Source of the DNA: a virus
Length of the DNA: 64,000 nucleotides
Reading direction: 5' to 3' (one strand)
IMG/VR virus record: IMGVR_UViG_3300042923_001771
Coordinates: 64,001-128,000 of that record
In this document: piece by piece, positions 52,643 through 60,000 of the stretch
How positions within the stretch are numbered: position 1 is the first letter of the stretch
Layout of the letters: the number at the start of each line of letters is the position of its first letter
The notes under the pieces: model-generated
Databases searched by the model: none
What the model was told of the DNA's origin: nothing
Seen by the model: only the letters and a program-made list of their open reading frames with translations
Made by a program: the position numbers and the translations under genes

Positions 52643-52933
52643 ATGATTAGATTTACTCAGACAAGATACGATATGGATCCGTTATCATTTGGAGCAAGAA
52701 TGCTGCGAGCGGGTGTTGACGGATATAAAAGCATCTCTTATGATATAGAATGGGACAATTATGTACTCTTATCTACTGCTACCCCAAAAGAAATAGAAAC
52801 TTATACTGAAAAAGAAATGCTTAGTATTTTTGAAGAATTAGAAACACTTGGAGAGAAAGAATCAAAAGAATTCATATTAAGCAGTGGAGAAGTTGTAGAA
52901 TTGTATTGGGAAATTGATTGTTTCTCAAAATAA
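52643..52933 (+). CDS. Hypothetical protein
   Basis: The 96-residue protein starts 3 nt after the CCA-type gene, with AGAAGAGG as ribosome site in its last codons. It has a glutamate-rich helix (KEMLSIFEELETLGEKE). It is part of the 51345 unit. No family is recognised. Confidence 0.55.
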   Translation: MIRFTQTRYDMDPLSFGARMLRAGVDGYKSISYDIEWDNYVLLSTATPKEIETYTEKEMLSIFEELETLGEKESKEFILSSGEVVELYWEIDCFSK

Positions 52934-52940
52934 GAAATAA

Positions 52941-52973
52941 AAATGGAGTGAGATTAATTTCTTGCTCTTTTTT
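52941..52973 (+). terminator. Weak terminator
   Basis: GGAGTGAG and CTTGCTCTTTTTT arms with mismatches behind the 51345-52933 unit. Confidence 0.45.
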
Positions 52974-53079
52974 ATTTTGTAAGTAACAAGCTAGATTTTA
53001 GTTATACTATCAATCTCCTGGTGTATAGTTTTATTACATTGCAATTGTTGAAATTGTCAATGTAAGGAGAGTGATTTTT

Positions 53080-53996
53080 GTGCCAAATATAATCAAAGAG
53101 CGCATTTATTACGCAAACGGCATTTTAAAGCATTGTGAGGGAAACTACAGTATTTCTGCTACTGACGTAAGGTACATTAAGTTTGACAAGGGTACTTACA
53201 CAATGAAATTAGTTTGGAGTAAGGGTAAGAGAGTTTCACAATTAGTTGCAGAGCATGGAGCAGACTATGGGTTTAATTTTCCGTTTTTTTGGGATGGTAA
53301 CCCAATAGCTGATTGTAAAATTGGTAACACGATTTTAAGTCAAGGTATGATACTGTTGGTGGGGCACAGCAAACAAAATGGCATGGTTTAGCTTACAGAA
53401 ATGGTCAGCCTGAAATCGGACAATTCAGTATTAATGAAAATTTCGGTGCTGATGGATTTTTAGTAAAAACAACACCTTTACTTTTAAATGGACAAGGGTC
53501 AGAAGTGTGGGACTGGTATAGACAACAAGACGGAACTGCTACTGATATTGGTAAGGATTCTAATGGTAATTATGTACGAGCTCAAAGAACGTTTGTTGGT
53601 CTTGATGCTGCTGGTAATTTTCACCTTGCTGTTGGGGATGGAAGAACTTCTTCAGATAGAGGTCTTGACCTTCGTGAGATGGCTATGTATTTGAAAGAAA
53701 AAGGGTGTATGTGGGCATTGAATGGTGATGGTGGTGGTTCTTCTGTGATCGCAGATAAAACTGGCTCTCTTGGTCAAAATGCTGGATACAACGAAAGAGC
53801 TGTCAATCATGCAATTCTAGTTTATATTAAACAACCAGATCCGTTAAAGGAATTAAGAGATAATGCGGCAGAACTTAAAAATCAAGTATTGTATATGTCG
53901 AGCTTAATTGATGGTTCTGGTAGTGGTGTAGAACAATGGACATTAAATTATCTTAAAGAAGTATATGATATTATGAAGTCTAAAGATCTGTTGTAA
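53080..53996 (+). pseudogene. Phosphodiester glycosidase (NAGPA-like) gene split by a frameshift
   Basis: Two frames make one protein. The first (53080-53391, GTG start after AAGGAGAG) reads to SQG and then goes out of frame; from T53346 the -1 frame continues YDTVGGAQQTKWHG ... GADGFLVKTTPLLL ... FVGLDAAGNFHLAVGDGR ... KGCMWALNGDGGGSSVIAD up to 53996. WALNGDGGGSS is the signature of NAGPA/phosphodiester glycosidase domains, which cleave glycosyl-phosphodiester bonds, for example in wall polymers. No slippery heptamer is near 53344, so a one-base deletion or a sequencing error is more likely than programmed shifting. A coiled-coil-like C-terminus (about 60 residues) follows the domain. Intact length would be about 305 residues. 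Confidence 0.7.
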
Positions 53997-54006
53997 GAAA
54001 TTTTTG

Positions 54007-54036
54007 GTGAATGGGTTAAAACTCATTCACTTTTTT
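54007..54036 (+). terminator. Rho-independent terminator
   Basis: GTGAATGGGT pairs with ACTCATTCAC, followed by T7; it leads into element copy 3. Confidence 0.85.
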
Positions 54037-54065
54037 TATATTATTGATTATATAATTATTATTTA
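54036..54065 (+). promoter_or_regulatory. 30-bp bipartite AT element, copy 3
   Basis: TATATTATTGA then TATAATTATTATTT; it differs from the others at two or three left-half positions but keeps the spacing and the location behind a T run. Confidence 0.6.
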
Positions 54066-54081
54066 AAAAGGAATGATAGGC

Positions 54082-54393
54082 TTGGCGCAAAGAGTAAAGG
54101 GTGGATATAAGAACCGCATTACTGCGGAGAGAAATAAAAGTGCTGAACTTGAAGAGAAATTATCTCTTCATCAAGAGTACCAGAATGCAATTAAGGTTGA
54201 TATTGATTATCTTTCAACGCTTTTCATAGCAATTGTAGCGTCATGGATTTTTCTTCCATTTGTTATTGGACTTGATTTTTCGACTGTAGTTAAGACCTCA
54301 TTGTTTATTTTATTAGCATGGTGTTTACCTAGAATTTTTAAGACTTCAAGAATTAAAGTGCGTTTAAACGAAATGGAAGAAAACAGAAAGTGA
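54082..54393 (+). CDS. Small two-helix membrane protein
   Basis: The 103-residue protein has a basic and glutamate-rich N-terminus, two hydrophobic segments (about residues 46-64 and 68-86) and a charged C-terminus. TTG 54082 is preferred over ATG 54073 because AAAAAGG lies 10 nt before the former. It could be a holin-like or envelope-modifying protein by topology, but there is no lysis gene next to it. No family is recognised. Confidence 0.55.
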   Translation: MAQRVKGGYKNRITAERNKSAELEEKLSLHQEYQNAIKVDIDYLSTLFIAIVASWIFLPFVIGLDFSTVVKTSLFILLAWCLPRIFKTSRIKVRLNEMEENRK

Positions 54394-54407
54394 TGGTGAA
54401 GTAAAAG

Positions 54408-54833
54408 ATGAAATTTGAAATTTTAGCGTCTAAAAACAAGAAGATTAAAGAGGGTTTCTTTATTAAAATAAATAGTATGCTTGGCGATGGCGACTATTAT
54501 GATGCATTTACTATGGGCCCATTCCCTAAAGACAAAATTGAATATCTTGAAGAAGTTGTTTCCTTGCTTGAAAAAATGAGCAAGAAGAGAAATTCTGAAG
54601 ATTACGACGATATGGAAGGTTTTCAATTTTGGTTTAATGAGTGTAATATTCAAAATTATGATGAAGAAGACCCAAAGGTAAAATTTTATAGTGATATTAA
54701 ATTTAAGAGTGAAACAACTTCTAGTTGTTATGGTTGGAAGTCATATGAAGGATACAACTATGTTCTTCAAACATATGAAGTTTTTTACATCAATGCTGAT
54801 GGTTCTAAAAGTGAAGTGAAAGTAACTTATTGA
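54408..54833 (+). CDS. Hypothetical protein
   Basis: The 141-residue acidic protein begins MKFEILASKNKKIKEGFF. GATGGTGAAG precedes the ATG. Its aromatic, acidic C-terminal half suggests a beta-rich fold. It sits between the membrane protein and Pth2 in one unit. No family is recognised. Confidence 0.55.
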   Translation: MKFEILASKNKKIKEGFFIKINSMLGDGDYYDAFTMGPFPKDKIEYLEEVVSLLEKMSKKRNSEDYDDMEGFQFWFNECNIQNYDEEDPKVKFYSDIKFKSETTSSCYGWKSYEGYNYVLQTYEVFYINADGSKSEVKVTY

Positions 54834-54843
54834 GGTGAATTTA

Positions 54844-55203
54844 GTGGATGAAATAGTACAATATTTTGTCGTTAATAGCGAATTAGAAATGTCTCCTGGT
54901 AAAATTGCTGCACAGGTTGGTCATGTGGCTACGATGATAGCTTATCATGCTGGTAGAGATTCAATAACTACACAAAGTCAAGAAACAAAGTGGTTTTCTG
55001 ATTGGTTTTATAATGACCAGAAGAAAATTGTACTTCGCGGTAAACAAAAAGAACTGGAAAATCTAATTGCAAAGGGTTTTATTTATATTAGAGATAATGG
55101 ATTAACGGAAATACCGGCTGGTTCACTTACGGTTGTAGGTCTTACTCCAATGCCTAAAGATATAGCTCAGGAATATGTAAAGAGATTACAATTATTCAAA
55201 TAA
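54844..55203 (+). CDS. pth2: Peptidyl-tRNA hydrolase, Pth2 family
   Basis: A 119-residue protein with the Pth2 signature MSPGKIAAQVGHVATMIAYH (about residues 17-36), a central KWFSDWFYNDQKKIVLRGK and the ending LTPMPKDIAQEYVKRLQLFK. Pth2 releases peptides from prematurely dropped tRNAs; it is the archaeal/eukaryotic type but also occurs in some phages and bacteria. GTG 54844 is preferred because GAGGTGA lies 6-12 nt upstream; GTG 54835 overlaps that site. It may keep tRNA pools usable late in infection. Confidence 0.85.
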   Translation: MDEIVQYFVVNSELEMSPGKIAAQVGHVATMIAYHAGRDSITTQSQETKWFSDWFYNDQKKIVLRGKQKELENLIAKGFIYIRDNGLTEIPAGSLTVVGLTPMPKDIAQEYVKRLQLFK

Positions 55204-55233
55204 AAATAGTAGGATTTTTCCTACTATTTTTTT
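55204..55233. terminator. Bidirectional terminator
   Basis: AAATAGTAGGA pairs with TCCTACTATTT, with A5 before and T7 after. It serves Pth2 and the minus-strand gene 55224-55403, whose stop lies in it. Confidence 0.85.
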
Positions 55234-55403
55234 ATTAGTCTATAATCTAGCTTTTCTTCAATACCCATTACTATTTCTTGTTGAATTCTTCTATATATTT
55301 TTTCAAGTTGTTGTCCTGACCAACTATTAATTTTATCCGGGTCCCAAGTTGGTTTCCAATTTAATAGTTTTTCCTTCTTATATTCTTCTGTTACACCAGC
55401 CAT
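55224..55403 (-). CDS. Small minus-strand gene (59 aa)
   Basis: The frame encodes 59 residues starting MAGVTEEYKKEKLLNWKPTW and ending EEKLDYRLIKK. On its strand AAAGAGGTGATAGC precedes the ATG with ideal spacing, and the stop lies in a bidirectional terminator. The WDPDKINSWSGQQLEKIYRR middle looks like a soluble helical protein. It is one of only four minus-strand genes here. Function unknown. Confidence 0.65.
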   Translation of the reverse strand: MAGVTEEYKKEKLLNWKPTWDPDKINSWSGQQLEKIYRRIQQEIVMGIEEKLDYRLIKK

Positions 55404-55450
55404 GCTATCACCTCTTTATTATCATAAAGTAACTTAAAATTTTTATATTT

Positions 55451-55480
55451 AGAGTGGGTATAAACTTCCACTCTTTTTTT
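55451..55480 (+). terminator. Rho-independent terminator-like hairpin
   Basis: AGAGTGGGTA and TTCCACTCT arms followed by T7; on the plus strand nothing upstream needs it apart from Pth2 read-through, so it may protect the next cassette. Confidence 0.75.
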
Positions 55481-55517
55481 ATTGTTTAAGTAGTTGATAA
55501 AAAAATGAGGTGCTGAA

Positions 55518-55571
55518 ATGACTTCAGTTTCTGACTTAAAAAATATTTACAAAGTGAGGAATATTATATGA
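55518..55571 (+). CDS. Possible 17-residue leader peptide
   Basis: ATGAGGTGCTGAAATG gives a good ribosome site for a short frame MTSVSDLKNIYKVRNII that ends TGA at 55569-55571, overlapping the ATG of the next gene at 55568. This layout favours translational coupling. Confidence 0.45.
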   Translation: MTSVSDLKNIYKVRNII

Positions 55572-55831
55572 AATTGACATCGAGGTTGAAGAAAAAGAAT
55601 ATGAAAAAAGAAGCAGCATATACTATTGGTACAACGGAGGAAGACGTTTTAAGTAAATTTCCTAATGCGGAGAAAATAAGCGATTATCAGTATAGAGCTA
55701 AGCAAAATGGTATGACTTATTACATTGGTCATGATAGTGTTTTTGACTGTTGGAAAGTTTTTGGTAGAACGCAAGATGAGCCAGGAGTGTTTCAAAGATT
55801 GATGGACTTTTTCATTAGTTCAAAAAATTAA
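55568..55831 (+). CDS. Hypothetical protein with basic N-terminus
   Basis: The 87-residue protein begins with a very basic stretch (MKLTSRLKKKNMKKEA) followed by a small alpha/beta domain. The TSRLKKK segment recalls TSRLKKIA at the domain junction of 45089-45973, so a common sorting or processing signal is possible. GTGAGGAATATT precedes the ATG. A terminator follows. No family is recognised. Confidence 0.55.
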   Translation: MKLTSRLKKKNMKKEAAYTIGTTEEDVLSKFPNAEKISDYQYRAKQNGMTYYIGHDSVFDCWKVFGRTQDEPGVFQRLMDFFISSKN

Positions 55832-55850
55832 TTAGAATGATTAAATTAGA

Positions 55851-55882
55851 AGAAGTCAGTTAAAAACGCTGGCTTCTTTTTT
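55851..55882 (+). terminator. Rho-independent terminator
   Basis: GAAGTCAG pairs with CTGGCTTC with one wobble, followed by T7. Confidence 0.75.
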
Positions 55883-55923
55883 TAATATAATCTTATATTT
55901 ACAAAAAGGAGACAGAGAAATAA

Positions 55924-56214
55924 ATGTTTGAAAACATTCAATGGGACAATTTTGAAGTAACTTACAATGAATTCAATATTGATAGAAAAAAACCACTTAA
56001 TGAGCAATTAGATGAATTAAAAGAAGATATGTTGCAAGCTGAATTTGGAGACTATATTATTGATATTGGTTATAGTTCAGATTTTGAGGAAGATGGCTAT
56101 TTCACAGTTAGCTTGATTAAAAATAAAGACTGGTTAGATCCGTTTATGCAAAAACGTACTAAAGATTTGAAGCAATTAGAGAAAATTGTACAAGATTTCG
56201 TTTACATGGTTTAA
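55924..56214 (+). CDS. Hypothetical acidic protein
   Basis: The 96-residue protein has AAAAAGGAGAC before its ATG. It has an acidic helix (LNEQLDELKEDMLQAEFG), a YIIDIGYSSDFEEDGYFTVS strand pair, and a helical end. It is co-transcribed with the small gene at 56218. No family is recognised. Confidence 0.55.
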   Translation: MFENIQWDNFEVTYNEFNIDRKKPLNEQLDELKEDMLQAEFGDYIIDIGYSSDFEEDGYFTVSLIKNKDWLDPFMQKRTKDLKQLEKIVQDFVYMV

Positions 56215-56217
56215 GTC

Positions 56218-56391
56218 ATGAACAACTACATTATCTATTTTTATGATAAATATAGTATAGTTGATAGTTTTAAATTCACAACATATGATGATTTTTCAGC
56301 AATTAAAAAAGCTGAGAGAGTATTTTCTATGATTGCATATACAAAAGCTGGTCTCTATAGGGGTTCAAAACAAATTAAACGTTTTGATTAA
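56218..56391 (+). CDS. Small hypothetical protein (57 aa)
   Basis: This frame starts 3 nt after the previous stop: MNNYIIYFYDKYSIVDSFKF and onward to KQIKRFD. No strong ribosome site is present, so translation probably depends on termination of the upstream gene. The stop codon is the start of a terminator stem. The beta-alpha pattern and length look like a small phage protein. Function unknown. Confidence 0.55.
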   Translation: MNNYIIYFYDKYSIVDSFKFTTYDDFSAIKKAERVFSMIAYTKAGLYRGSKQIKRFD

Positions 56392-56419
56392 GAGTGGATA
56401 TTTATTCCACTCTTTTTTA
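56390..56419 (+). terminator. Rho-independent terminator
   Basis: AAGAGTGGA pairs with TCCACTCTT, followed by T4-T6. Confidence 0.8.
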
Positions 56420-56427
56420 AATTTTTG

Positions 56428-56456
56428 TTTACAAAAACAAGCATATGTGATATAAT
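56428..56456 (+). promoter_or_regulatory. SigA-type promoter
   Basis: TTTACA (56428-56433), 17-bp spacer, TGTGATATAAT with TATAAT at 56451-56456. It is the best consensus match in the window. Confidence 0.85.
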
Positions 56457-56478
56457 ATTAATATAGGTGGTGGAAAAA

Positions 56479-56850
56479 ATGATCTATACCCTTCTTAACA
56501 GTGATACATACTTTAAACTCCCATACAATATTGAGAAAGAGTTTGAGGAAGAAATGGACGCAATCATTACAATGCTAGAACTTTCCGGCTTAGAATATTC
56601 TTATGGTCTTTGTGAAAGACAAAACGTTGGTAAAAATTGCGCTTGCGATGGACATATTATGGTTGAAAATGGAAGTCAAATTTGTTTCTTTGTTAATTAC
56701 ACTGGTTTTTTAGAAAAGATGCAAGTATTTAGAGACTACGATTTAGCAAAACAATATTATATGGGCAATTTTATGGAAGCAATTCATGATTTTAAAAAAG
56801 CTACTTGGGAGGCAAGAGATGGAATTGCAATCACTTATAATCAATCGTAG
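56479..56850 (+). CDS. Hypothetical protein with Cys-rich centre
   Basis: The 123-residue protein starts at ATG 56479 after AGGTGGTGG. The centre (YGLCERQNVGKNCACDGH, about 53-70) has three Cys and one His that could bind metal. It belongs to a three-gene unit behind a strong SigA promoter, so it is probably expressed early. No family is recognised. Confidence 0.55.
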   Translation: MIYTLLNSDTYFKLPYNIEKEFEEEMDAIITMLELSGLEYSYGLCERQNVGKNCACDGHIMVENGSQICFFVNYTGFLEKMQVFRDYDLAKQYYMGNFMEAIHDFKKATWEARDGIAITYNQS

Positions 56851-57250
56851 AGAAAGGTGTGATGAAGTATTTGAATATTTTGATGGAATAGTTGTGGCTA
56901 GAGAATTAGCTGGCAATAGGAGATATAAGTTGATATGTGCTCACAACACAGTTAATGAACCATGTTCTAGAGTAATGTACAATATGTTTGCAATTACATT
57001 TAGTGGCTGGGATAACAATTTAGTTTTCCGTTCTTGCTTAGATAGATATGAACTAAAAGTCTCTATCAAGGTTAAATTATCAGACTCTAACACTCGTAAT
57101 AAATTCAAAGGTATTTTTAAACAATATGGATATGATTATGATTGCAAACCATACGCTACAAGTCTTACCTACAGGATTAGATTTAAAGATGATTTTAAAC
57201 TTGAAGAACTTACTTTTATATGCAGGTTTTTCTTACAATATATGAAATAG
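56819..57250 (+). CDS. Hypothetical protein
   Basis: The 143-residue basic protein starts at ATG 56819 (MELQSLIINRRERCDEVF) after TGGGAGGC, overlapping the previous gene by 32 nt. It has the beta-rich pattern of a small RNA- or protein-binding fold, but no motif is recognised. Part of the 56479 unit. Confidence 0.55.
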   Translation: MELQSLIINRRERCDEVFEYFDGIVVARELAGNRRYKLICAHNTVNEPCSRVMYNMFAITFSGWDNNLVFRSCLDRYELKVSIKVKLSDSNTRNKFKGIFKQYGYDYDCKPYATSLTYRIRFKDDFKLEELTFICRFFLQYMK

Positions 57251-57264
57251 GAGATGTAATCTAA

Positions 57265-57600
57265 ATGGAAATTTTAAATACTACAACAGAACTTACAGGT
57301 ATAGCTTGGTGGATTGGATTTCCAGGAATTTTTGGTTCAATGACTGCTATCTCAATGTTAATTATTTTTCTTAGTAACAAAAAATACAAAAACGCATTGT
57401 TCACATTTATTATTTTGGTATTGTGCATTTTTAGTTTCAAATTTGCGTATGTGCCTTATTACAATTCCCCAAAAGGACATTATGTGTACCACGAAGTTTT
57501 ATTGAAAGATGGAGAAAAAATAGATGAAAGCATATACAAAATTAAAGAACAAAAAGGAAAAATCACAGTTATTCAAGAATTACATCCTAAATCAAAATAA
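57265..57600 (+). CDS. Small membrane protein
   Basis: The 111-residue protein has two hydrophobic segments (about 11-34 and 41-60) and a basic soluble C-terminus. ATAGGAGATG precedes the ATG. Such proteins in phage accessory regions can be envelope modifiers or superinfection-exclusion factors; no family is recognised and this is a guess from topology. Confidence 0.55.
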   Translation: MEILNTTTELTGIAWWIGFPGIFGSMTAISMLIIFLSNKKYKNALFTFIILVLCIFSFKFAYVPYYNSPKGHYVYHEVLLKDGEKIDESIYKIKEQKGKITVIQELHPKSK

Positions 57601-57620
57601 TCAATTGAATATTTTTTATA

Positions 57621-57648
57621 GGGATGGTTAAAAGCCATCTCCTTTTTT
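57621..57648 (+). terminator. Rho-independent terminator
   Basis: GGGATGG pairs with CCATCTCC with one wobble, followed by T6; it leads into element copy 4. Confidence 0.8.
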
Positions 57649-57678
57649 CATATTATACACAATGTAATTATTATTTTA
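57649..57678 (+). promoter_or_regulatory. 30-bp bipartite AT element, copy 4
   Basis: CATATTATACA then TAATTATTATTT with the usual spacing; the -10-like core here reads TGTAAT. It is followed by AAGGAGAGATGG and the TTG start at 57708. Confidence 0.65.
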
Positions 57679-57707
57679 TCTTCATTATTTATAAGGAGAG
57701 ATGGAAT

Positions 57708-57986
57708 TTGAGAACAGTGACTTACGTTGGTTATGAAACTCGTAATGCTTTTAGCATGGCTAATATGTTTATGCATTGGGGAGCCAAAGGATATAAGGAA
57801 GCATTTCCTATTGAAGATGCAGATATGGACATGCTGTTAACAACTGGCGATGTCGAATTTGAAGACTATTGGGACGATGCTGACGTTAGCAAATGCTATG
57901 AATTGTTGCAAGAAATGCAAAAAGGAGAAACCAAATTGCACACCATTTCTAATGGTCAAGTAGTAACTTTGGTTAAAGAACAATAA
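57708..57986 (+). CDS. Hypothetical acidic protein, TTG start
   Basis: The 92-residue protein starts at TTG 57708 (MRTVTYVGYETRNAFSMANM) after AAGGAGAG; upstream in-frame codons run through the terminator and promoter element. It has acidic patches (EFEDYWDDADVS). Its stop overlaps the next ATG. No family is recognised. Confidence 0.6.
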   Translation: MRTVTYVGYETRNAFSMANMFMHWGAKGYKEAFPIEDADMDMLLTTGDVEFEDYWDDADVSKCYELLQEMQKGETKLHTISNGQVVTLVKEQ

Positions 57987-58717
57987 TGTGGGGAGGACCA
58001 AGTTTTTCATTCTGGGAAATTGTTAAAATCATACTTCTTTTTCCGTTTTTACTTATAAGACATTTCTTTAAAGTTTATAATCCAATAAGTTATACTGAAG
58101 ATAACAAGCTTATAGACAACCTCTACGATTTGTTGGAGGAAGCAGAAAAACTTACTCACTACATGGGTAAAGGACCATCATATCTGGAAAGTTTCAGGCT
58201 TAAAAATGCTATTAGTGAACATCATATTGAATATAAATATGGTAGCACTGAATTTAGTGAACAACATCGTATTGCATTTTTCTTAACACGTGGTAAAAAA
58301 AATTTTACTTTATTTACTGGTGGTAATTCTGGTGGTGGCGGAAGTTACTACAACAAAGAAAATATCAATTATGAAGAACTAGCTGAAAGAGTATACAGTA
58401 ATATAGAACGTTCCAGAGATCGCAAACAAGATATTCGCCAATGGAGTAACAACTTTCATGAGTGGGAAAAATGGAGAGAAGAATCAATTAAAGCTATCAT
58501 TGATAATTACATTTCATCAATTATTCAAGATAAAGAAATGTTTTATTACTTGAGAAGAGCACTTATAATATCAACTCATGAAGAAACTCACGTTCGTTAC
58601 ATTAAGGCAAAGAATGAATTGATTTCAATTTTAAATGATGAAGTTCTTGTAATGAATATGGTGAATGAAATTGACGAAGCATATTCCGGTAAGATAGTTA
58701 TGAATGAAATAATGTGA
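57986..58717 (+). CDS. Hypothetical membrane-anchored protein
   Basis: A 243-residue protein with a hydrophobic N-terminal segment (about residues 8-30) and a soluble domain with mixed helices. A Gly-rich loop TGGNSGGGGSYY (about 112-123) and a helical C-terminus are visible. The ATG overlaps the previous stop; AGGAGAAACC is distant, so coupling is probable. No family is recognised. It may face the cytoplasm from the membrane. Confidence 0.6.
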   Translation: MWGGPSFSFWEIVKIILLFPFLLIRHFFKVYNPISYTEDNKLIDNLYDLLEEAEKLTHYMGKGPSYLESFRLKNAISEHHIEYKYGSTEFSEQHRIAFFLTRGKKNFTLFTGGNSGGGGSYYNKENINYEELAERVYSNIERSRDRKQDIRQWSNNFHEWEKWREESIKAIIDNYISSIIQDKEMFYYLRRALIISTHEETHVRYIKAKNELISILNDEVLVMNMVNEIDEAYSGKIVMNEIM

Positions 58718-58726
58718 GGTGATAAT

Positions 58727-59086
58727 ATGCGAGCAAAAAAAGAGCAAATTAAACGTGTTCACATAAGCCCTAGAAAATTCTATGAATATGCTATAGCTAA
58801 CGGTATTGACCCTGGAGAATTGCATTTAGTATTATCAGCTGAAGAGTTGGAACAATTTGAAATTGGACCTAAGAAATTTCCAACTGGATTTTTACCACTT
58901 TATAATCATTATGAGTGTTTTAATTGTGGTAAAAAGACTGGATGGTTAGATAAACATCTTGGTTTATTTATGTGCAGTGAAGAATGTAGGGACGCTATTG
59001 ACATTCGCTATAATGCTGGTGAAGACTTTGAACCACACCCAAAATATGTACAACTTTGTGAAGATCATATGAAAGACTTTGAGTAG
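58727..59086 (+). CDS. Zinc-finger protein
   Basis: The 119-residue protein has a basic N-terminus and a zinc-binding segment ECFNCGKKTG ... LFMCSEECRDA (about residues 64-87), in the style of treble-clef or TRASH-type fingers. GTGAGGTGATA precedes the ATG. The stop lies in a terminator. Role in nucleic-acid or protein binding is likely; the target is unknown. Confidence 0.65.
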   Translation: MRAKKEQIKRVHISPRKFYEYAIANGIDPGELHLVLSAEELEQFEIGPKKFPTGFLPLYNHYECFNCGKKTGWLDKHLGLFMCSEECRDAIDIRYNAGEDFEPHPKYVQLCEDHMKDFE

Positions 59087-59107
59087 GAGAAATCCTACTC
59101 TTTTTTA
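59082..59107 (+). terminator. Rho-independent terminator
   Basis: GAGTAGGA pairs with TCCTACTC around AAA, followed by T6; the stop TAG of the zinc-finger gene is inside the stem. Confidence 0.88.
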
Positions 59108-59120
59108 TTTATGGTCTAAA

Positions 59121-59131
59121 TGTGATATAAT
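59121..59131 (+). promoter_or_regulatory. Extended -10 promoter
   Basis: TGTGATATAAT with TATAAT at 59126-59131; the -35 region (TTTTAT) is poor. It serves the 59167/59224 gene. Confidence 0.65.
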
Positions 59132-59166
59132 ATGAATATAATTAAATAAGAAGAGGAGGAGATAGG

Positions 59167-59193
59167 ATGTCTTTATCTAAAGCTTCGCAATAG
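59167..59193 (+). CDS. Leader peptide in frame with the next gene (amber stop)
   Basis: AAGAGGAGGAGATAGG, the strongest ribosome site of the region, precedes ATG 59167. The frame reads MSLSKASQ and stops at TAG 59191-59193 (context CAA TAG CAA). The same frame is open after it for 10 codons and reaches the GTG start at 59224. It is either a regulatory leader or the true N-terminus of that gene with a leaky amber codon. Confidence 0.5.
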   Translation: MSLSKASQ

Positions 59194-59223
59194 CAAGAAA
59201 ATTATACCTTCGGAGGGATTATT

Positions 59224-59964
59224 GTGATAATTGAAGGATTAGAAAACAGAAAAACTCAACCAGATATTTCGTTTACTACAGTTAAAATTAAGGTAGGCGA
59301 CTTAGTACAATTGATTAAGAAGGAGAAAACTATTGAAGTTTATTACAATAATCAATACCACCTTGGCACTGTTCCCAGCAAATACACATCGGAAATTAAT
59401 ATTAAACTTTATCATAATGCAGTCATCAAGATGATGAATCCTAAAGCTGTCACAGTTGATTTTACCTTGGAGTGTATAACGGATTTTGATGTAGAAATTC
59501 GTAATGCATTAGCTGATTTGGAAGAGTTAGAAGCAATTAACTCAAGTGAATTTGAAAAACTAGCACTCTTATTTCGCGACAAAAAGATATATTACTTGAA
59601 CTACCCTCAGAATAGAAATATGGAAAATAAACTTTATGGCACTAATGAACATCACAATCGAAATTATTTGAGAAATAAGATAAAAATTGAATTGGAAAGT
59701 GGAAACATATCTGATCGTACAATATATGAAACGTTCAACAAGATGAATGAAAAAAGTGCTCTCGAACCACGCTTAGAAAAACGGATCAAGGAACTAGATA
59801 ATACTTATGGAATCAATATTCCATTAAATAGTTTTCCTAATATACGAACAACGGTTTGCTGGAAATGTGGCTTATCACTTACCTCCTACACTCATAAAGA
59901 GTGCAATTCTTGCAGATGGTTAGTGTGTAAGTGCGGAGCATGTAAACAAGGCTGTAGTTTATAA
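59224..59964 (+). CDS. Protein with C-terminal zinc cluster, possible HIRAN-like N-terminus
   Basis: The 246-residue protein starts at GTG 59224 after CGGAGGG. Residues 20-60 (VKIKVGDLVQLIKKEKTIEV and the following YHLGTVP) loosely resemble a HIRAN-type DNA-end-binding fold; this is weak. The C-terminus (about 212-245) is a dense zinc cluster, CWKCGLSLTSYTHKECNSC followed by WLVCKCGACKQGC, with nine Cys and one His, suggesting two zinc ions. A strong start with leader lies in frame 19 codons upstream. It is the first gene of an early-type unit. Function unknown, DNA binding likely. Confidence 0.6.
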   Translation: MIIEGLENRKTQPDISFTTVKIKVGDLVQLIKKEKTIEVYYNNQYHLGTVPSKYTSEINIKLYHNAVIKMMNPKAVTVDFTLECITDFDVEIRNALADLEELEAINSSEFEKLALLFRDKKIYYLNYPQNRNMENKLYGTNEHHNRNYLRNKIKIELESGNISDRTIYETFNKMNEKSALEPRLEKRIKELDNTYGINIPLNSFPNIRTTVCWKCGLSLTSYTHKECNSCRWLVCKCGACKQGCSL

Positions 59965-60000
59965 AGCGCTTGATTGTGGTTATAAATTTAATGAGGTGGT

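Noticed and set aside
53340-53360. Programmed frameshift in the NAGPA gene
   Set aside because: No slippery heptamer, stimulatory hairpin or rare-codon signal is visible, unlike at 25430; a deletion or sequencing error is simpler.
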